Assembly (NCBI GenBank): GCA_947565865.1
Contig: CANOHT010000026.1
Coordinates: 1 to 41,907 of the forward strand
Length of the DNA: 41,907 bases
Source of the DNA: an uncultured Clostridia bacterium
GTDB lineage: Bacteria; Bacillota; Clostridia; Christensenellales; Aristaeellaceae
Reading direction: 5' to 3'
In this document: positions 38,806-41,907 of the stretch, piece by piece
How positions within the stretch are numbered: position 1 is the stretch's first letter
Layout of the letters: each line of letters starts with the position of its first letter
The notes under the pieces: model-generated
Database searches by the model: none
What the model was told of the DNA's origin: nothing
What the model saw: only the letters and a program-made list of their open reading frames with translations
Program-made: the position numbers and the translations under genes

Positions 38806-39438
38806 ATGTCAGGCTATGTATCGGACGCGGTGATTCGCCGCCTGCCAGGGTATTACCGGCATCTCAGAGAGCTGGAGGCGGCTGGGGTGCGGCAGATTTC
38901 CTCTCAGGAGCTGGGGCGTCGGATGCAGCTGACGCCCAGCCAAATTCGGCAGGACATCAACTGCTTCGGAGGCTTTGGCAGGCAGGGCTACGGCTATACG
39001 GTATCTGACCTGAAGGAGCATATCGGAGACATCCTGGGCCTGAGCCAGCCGCATCGGGTGATTATCCTGGGGGCGGGCAACATCGGCGGCGCGGTGGCGA
39101 ACTATCCTACCTTTGCCAGAGAGGGCTTCCAGACCCAGGCTGTCTTCGATATTGACGAGGAAAAGATCGGCACAAATGTGGGCGGAGCCGAGGTGCTGCC
39201 CATGACGGCGCTGGAGGAATACCTGAAGGAACATACGGCGGATATCGCCGTGCTGGCTGTGCCGGCAAGGGAGGCGCAGACAGCCCTGGACAGGCTCTAT
39301 ATCGGAGGTGTGCGGGCGGTGTGGAACTTTGCGCCCACTGACTTGAACCATCCTGAGGACATGATTGTCGTGAATGTTCACCTGAGCGACAGCCTACAGA
39401 TTCTATCCTACCGTATGGCCCACCGCCGGACGGAATAA
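38806..39438 (+). CDS. rex: Redox-sensing transcriptional repressor Rex
   Basis: Rex represses fermentation and respiration genes and releases DNA when NADH rises. The 210-residue product has an N-terminal winged helix (about 1-75; ISSQELGRRMQLTPSQIRQD, then CFGGFGRQGYGY) and a Rossmann NAD(H) domain with LGAGNIGGA (88-96), FDIDEEKIG and VWNFAPTDL. Length matches the family. The start at 38806 follows AACAGGAG. A VanW gene follows at 44 bases. Confidence 0.96.
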   Translation: MSGYVSDAVIRRLPGYYRHLRELEAAGVRQISSQELGRRMQLTPSQIRQDINCFGGFGRQGYGYTVSDLKEHIGDILGLSQPHRVIILGAGNIGGAVANYPTFAREGFQTQAVFDIDEEKIGTNVGGAEVLPMTALEEYLKEHTADIAVLAVPAREAQTALDRLYIGGVRAVWNFAPTDLNHPEDMIVVNVHLSDSLQILSYRMAHRRTE

Positions 39439-39482
39439 ACCCTCCGGCTGGGGGCGGCGGCGACATCCCCGAGGAGGCTATC

Positions 39483-41249
39483 ATGGAACACAAGCGCGAG
39501 GAACGAATTTATCAGGGCGAGGGCGAGAGCATCCGCCAAACGCCGCCGAGGGCTGGCCGTCAGCGCCGGCCGGAAGTGGTGAAGGCCGTCATGCCTGGCC
39601 GTCAGCCCATGGGTCGCTCCGAGGAACTGCGGGAGCGCTGCGGCAGGGAGGAGCGGCCTGTCCGGGAGCGGCCATCGGCGCAGGAAACCACCATCTATGA
39701 TGACTTTGACGTGTATGATCGCCATCAGCGGAAGGTTTACTCCTCCCGCAGGCCGCCCAAGGGCAAGGATCCGCGCCGCTGGCTCTGGTTGGCCATTATT
39801 TTCCTCTGCCTGGTTCTCATGGGCGGGCTGGGGGTGCTGATGGCTCCGCAATTGTTCGGCATCCAGCTGGTGGGTGTGCCTGGCATCGCGTTTGTGAATG
39901 GCAGCATTATCACCATGGACGCTGACGCCTACGCGGATTACCGCACCTACCGGGCCTATATGGGCACGGATACGATCTATCCAGGGGTTTACATTGACGG
40001 TGTGCATGTGGGCGGTATGACGATGGAGGAGGCCCAACAGGCGGTTGCCGCCGCGTCTCCGTCGGGAATCACGGACTTCTCCGTGACGGTGCATGTGGGC
40101 AACGGCTCCTGGAGCATTGATTCCAGCCGGGTGCCCCTGGCGCGCAACGTGGACGAGGTTGTTGGCAGCGCCTATGCCTATGGCCGGGGCAATACCACCG
40201 CCATCCGAGGGTCACGGGTGACGCCCTTCCAGGAGCGGCTGACTACGGCTTTGGATATGCGGAACAATCCTGTTGCGCTGACCACGGCCATGAGTTACGA
40301 TCGGGAGGCTGTCCGTCAGCTGACGGACAGCATTGTGGCCTTTGTCAACCGCGATCCGGTGAATGCCTCTGTGGCGACCTTCGACTTCAACAGCCGCGGC
40401 TTCACCTTCAACAGTGATACCCCCGGCGCAAGGATTGACGCCGATGATCTGTACAACCGGGTCATTGCCTGCCTGGACGGCGGGGACTATCACGCTTCCA
40501 TCACCGTGGAGCCGGAGAAGCTTCTGGCCCAGGTGACCAAGGCCGAGCTGATGAACAGCTTCCGGCAAATTGCCTCCTACACGACGGACACCACCTCCAA
40601 CGCCAACAGAAACGTGAATATCGAGCTGTCGGCCAACGCCATCAACGGCACCACGGTGAACCCTGGGGAGACCTTTTCCTTCAATCAGGCCACCGGCCAG
40701 CGGACGGCGGAAAAGGGCTACCGGGAGGCCGCGGCCATTTCCGGCGGGCAATCTGTGCCCGAGGTGGGCGGCGGCGTTTGTCAGACAAGCTCCACGCTGT
40801 TCAACGCCGTGGCTCGGGCCAATCTGGAAATTGTCAGCCGAAGCCCCCATGCCTGGCCTTCTGACTATGTGGAGAAGGGCATGGACGCCACGGTTAATTG
40901 GCCCAATCTGGACTTCCAGTTCAGGAACAATACAGAATGGCCGATCTTTATTGTCGCGCATTATGAAAAGCGCAAGGTGACTGTGGAGCTTTACGGCATG
41001 ACCCTGGGGGACGGCATCACCATTGACCTGGTCAGCGAGGTTACGCGCACGGTCGAGCCCCCCTCGGACACCAAATATGTGCAGAACACCTCCCTGCCTG
41101 CCGGGACGCAGCAAAGCACCATTAAGGCCCGGAAGGGCTATGAGGTAGATACCTATCAGGTATGGTATAAGAACGGTACGGAAATCGACCGCAAACTGCT
41201 GTGCCATTCCACCTACCGGGCCTATCAGGCGACTATTGAGTACAACTAA
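39483..41249 (+). CDS. Membrane-anchored VanW/G5-domain protein
   Basis: The 588-residue product has a cytosolic N-terminal tail of about 98 residues rich in Arg and Glu, one membrane helix (about 100-122), and a large extracytoplasmic part. Within that part are peptidoglycan-binding-like segments (about 165-360), then a VanW domain (about 375-500) with TVNPGETFSFNQATG, GGGVCQTSSTLFNA and an HAWPSDY segment. The final 65 residues (about 525-588) resemble a G5 domain. YoaR-type proteins of this layout are associated with the cell wall; the catalytic role of VanW is not established. GAGGAGGCTATC precedes the ATG. Confidence 0.9.
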   Translation: MEHKREERIYQGEGESIRQTPPRAGRQRRPEVVKAVMPGRQPMGRSEELRERCGREERPVRERPSAQETTIYDDFDVYDRHQRKVYSSRRPPKGKDPRRWLWLAIIFLCLVLMGGLGVLMAPQLFGIQLVGVPGIAFVNGSIITMDADAYADYRTYRAYMGTDTIYPGVYIDGVHVGGMTMEEAQQAVAAASPSGITDFSVTVHVGNGSWSIDSSRVPLARNVDEVVGSAYAYGRGNTTAIRGSRVTPFQERLTTALDMRNNPVALTTAMSYDREAVRQLTDSIVAFVNRDPVNASVATFDFNSRGFTFNSDTPGARIDADDLYNRVIACLDGGDYHASITVEPEKLLAQVTKAELMNSFRQIASYTTDTTSNANRNVNIELSANAINGTTVNPGETFSFNQATGQRTAEKGYREAAAISGGQSVPEVGGGVCQTSSTLFNAVARANLEIVSRSPHAWPSDYVEKGMDATVNWPNLDFQFRNNTEWPIFIVAHYEKRKVTVELYGMTLGDGITIDLVSEVTRTVEPPSDTKYVQNTSLPAGTQQSTIKARKGYEVDTYQVWYKNGTEIDRKLLCHSTYRAYQATIEYN

Positions 41250-41313
41250 GGCGGCAGGGAAGCCGCCGACTGGACGCCATGCCTTGATTCGCCTTTCGGA
41301 GCCGAAGCAAACC

Positions 41314-41351
41314 GCGAAACCGCCTGTTGCCAGTGCAGCAGGCGGTTTCGC
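41314..41351 (+). terminator. Strong hairpin terminator after the VanW gene
   Basis: GCGAAACCGCCTGTTGC pairs with GCAGCAGGCGGTTTCGC around a CAGT loop (17 bp with one G-U). No T-run follows. Between 41352 and 41787 nothing supported was found; the frame 41456-41689 lacks a ribosome site and any family likeness. Confidence 0.7.
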
Positions 41352-41787
41352 TCATATAACCGATGGGGACAATGCGTCAATTGAGGCTTAGCGTCCAGAA
41401 TGCGATGCCGGTCATGCCGGCCTGAGACAATTCAAGCAATTCGCGCCATATCCCGGTGGATTTGTCTCCACTCCGTTCCTTCGCAGTGAACACCGGGGGA
41501 ACAGAATCATGCATCGGGAGCAATATGCAAAGGCACAGCGAACTGGCGGATAGCTCTTCGCAACGGCTCAGGATGTCAGAGACCGGAAAAACCGAGGAAT
41601 CCGCCGCGCATAACCGGCTGCTCGTGATGCGGCTGATCTATTCCTCATTTCCGTCTTGGAAGCAGGTGCCAAAGCGCGGGTGCGCTTGAATCGCTTTTCA
41701 TATGGTCGGTTCATTTAGCTTGGAGGAAAAAGGACAGAAGCGGCCGTTGATATGATGGAAAAGCGGAACGGATATGCTCGTCGTCTA

Positions 41788-41816
41788 TTGTAAAAGTGGA
41801 CTAAACGTAGTACAAT
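41788..41816 (+). promoter_or_regulatory. Promoter of the right-edge gene
   Basis: TTGTAA (41788-41793), 17 bases, TACAAT (41811-41816). Confidence 0.55.
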
Positions 41817-41833
41817 AACATTGGAACATTAAC

Positions 41834-41907
41834 ATGCAGGCTTTGTCCGTGATTTCGATCAAGATCGAAAAGGATGTACAGCGTTTTCATGATGTGCGTG
41901 AAAAGAA
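41834..41907 (+). CDS. 5' end of an unidentified gene (partial)
   Basis: From the ATG at 41834 the frame stays open to the window edge (24 codons: MQALSVISIKIEKDVQRFHD and onward). A promoter lies just upstream and a GGAAC sequence nine bases before the ATG is a weak ribosome site. The short charged sequence gives no family. Confidence 0.4.
   Translation, partial: MQALSVISIKIEKDVQRFHDVREK

Noticed and set aside
41456..41689. 77-codon frame near the right edge
   Set aside because: No ribosome site or promoter and no family likeness; composition looks random.

Overview
The window looks like chromosomal DNA from a GC-rich, anaerobic Firmicute of the class Clostridia. Support comes from a RNase J and YlbF/YmcA pair, Rex, YlmC/YmxH, BofC-like and Spo0A-effector-like proteins, a GGGtGRT / Fe-S scaffold pair, strong AGGAGG ribosome binding sites and TTGACA-17-TATAAT promoters. 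A gut or rumen lineage (for example Christensenellales/Aristaeellaceae) is plausible but is inference. No tRNA, rRNA operon, CRISPR array, transposase or phage gene was seen.

Layout. 1-1000: end of a possible APH-like phosphotransferase and a cysteine-rich DUF5714 protein. 1136-3840 (minus): pfkA, oxaloacetate decarboxylase beta-like sodium pump and a tiny gamma-like subunit. 3990-5500 (plus): infC-rpmI-rplT with an attenuated leader. 5583-13341: secreted SH3-like protein, SulP transporter, archaeal-type phosphoglycerate mutase, membrane-anchored BofC-like protein (minus), HAD phosphatase, and a secreted protein with five peptidoglycan-binding repeats. 13611-19741 (minus): GH29 fucosidase, GGGtGRT protein plus NifU-like scaffold, Thr/Pro-repeat secreted protein, transglutaminase-like protein, AI-2E family membrane protein. 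19897-24373: YlmC, TyrA, a 126-bp tandem repeat array, an ECF sigma/anti-sigma pair, a hairpin cluster and an E2-like acyltransferase homologue. 24716-27332: a diguanylate cyclase between two small receiver-less proteins resembling the Spo0A DNA-binding domain. 27538-30425 (minus): jag, yidC, yidD, rnpA, rpmH, without dnaA beside them. 30575-32230: metK under a SAM-I riboswitch, and the divergent SRP RNA. 32399-41249 (plus): glyA, rnjA, ylbF, mltG, a U32 peptidase-family RNA hydroxylase, rex and a VanW/G5 protein. A truncated ORF runs off the right edge.

Most of the window is housekeeping: translation, membrane insertion, one-carbon/SAM metabolism, RNA decay and cell-wall assembly. The parts that deserve attention are the Spo0A-like/GGDEF locus, the palindromic repeat families (6769-6900, 21080-21519, 23165-23420), the apparently non-catalytic E2 homologue, and the structured leaders of infC, metK, rnjA and rex. 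All names come from reading motifs by eye; no database search was run.
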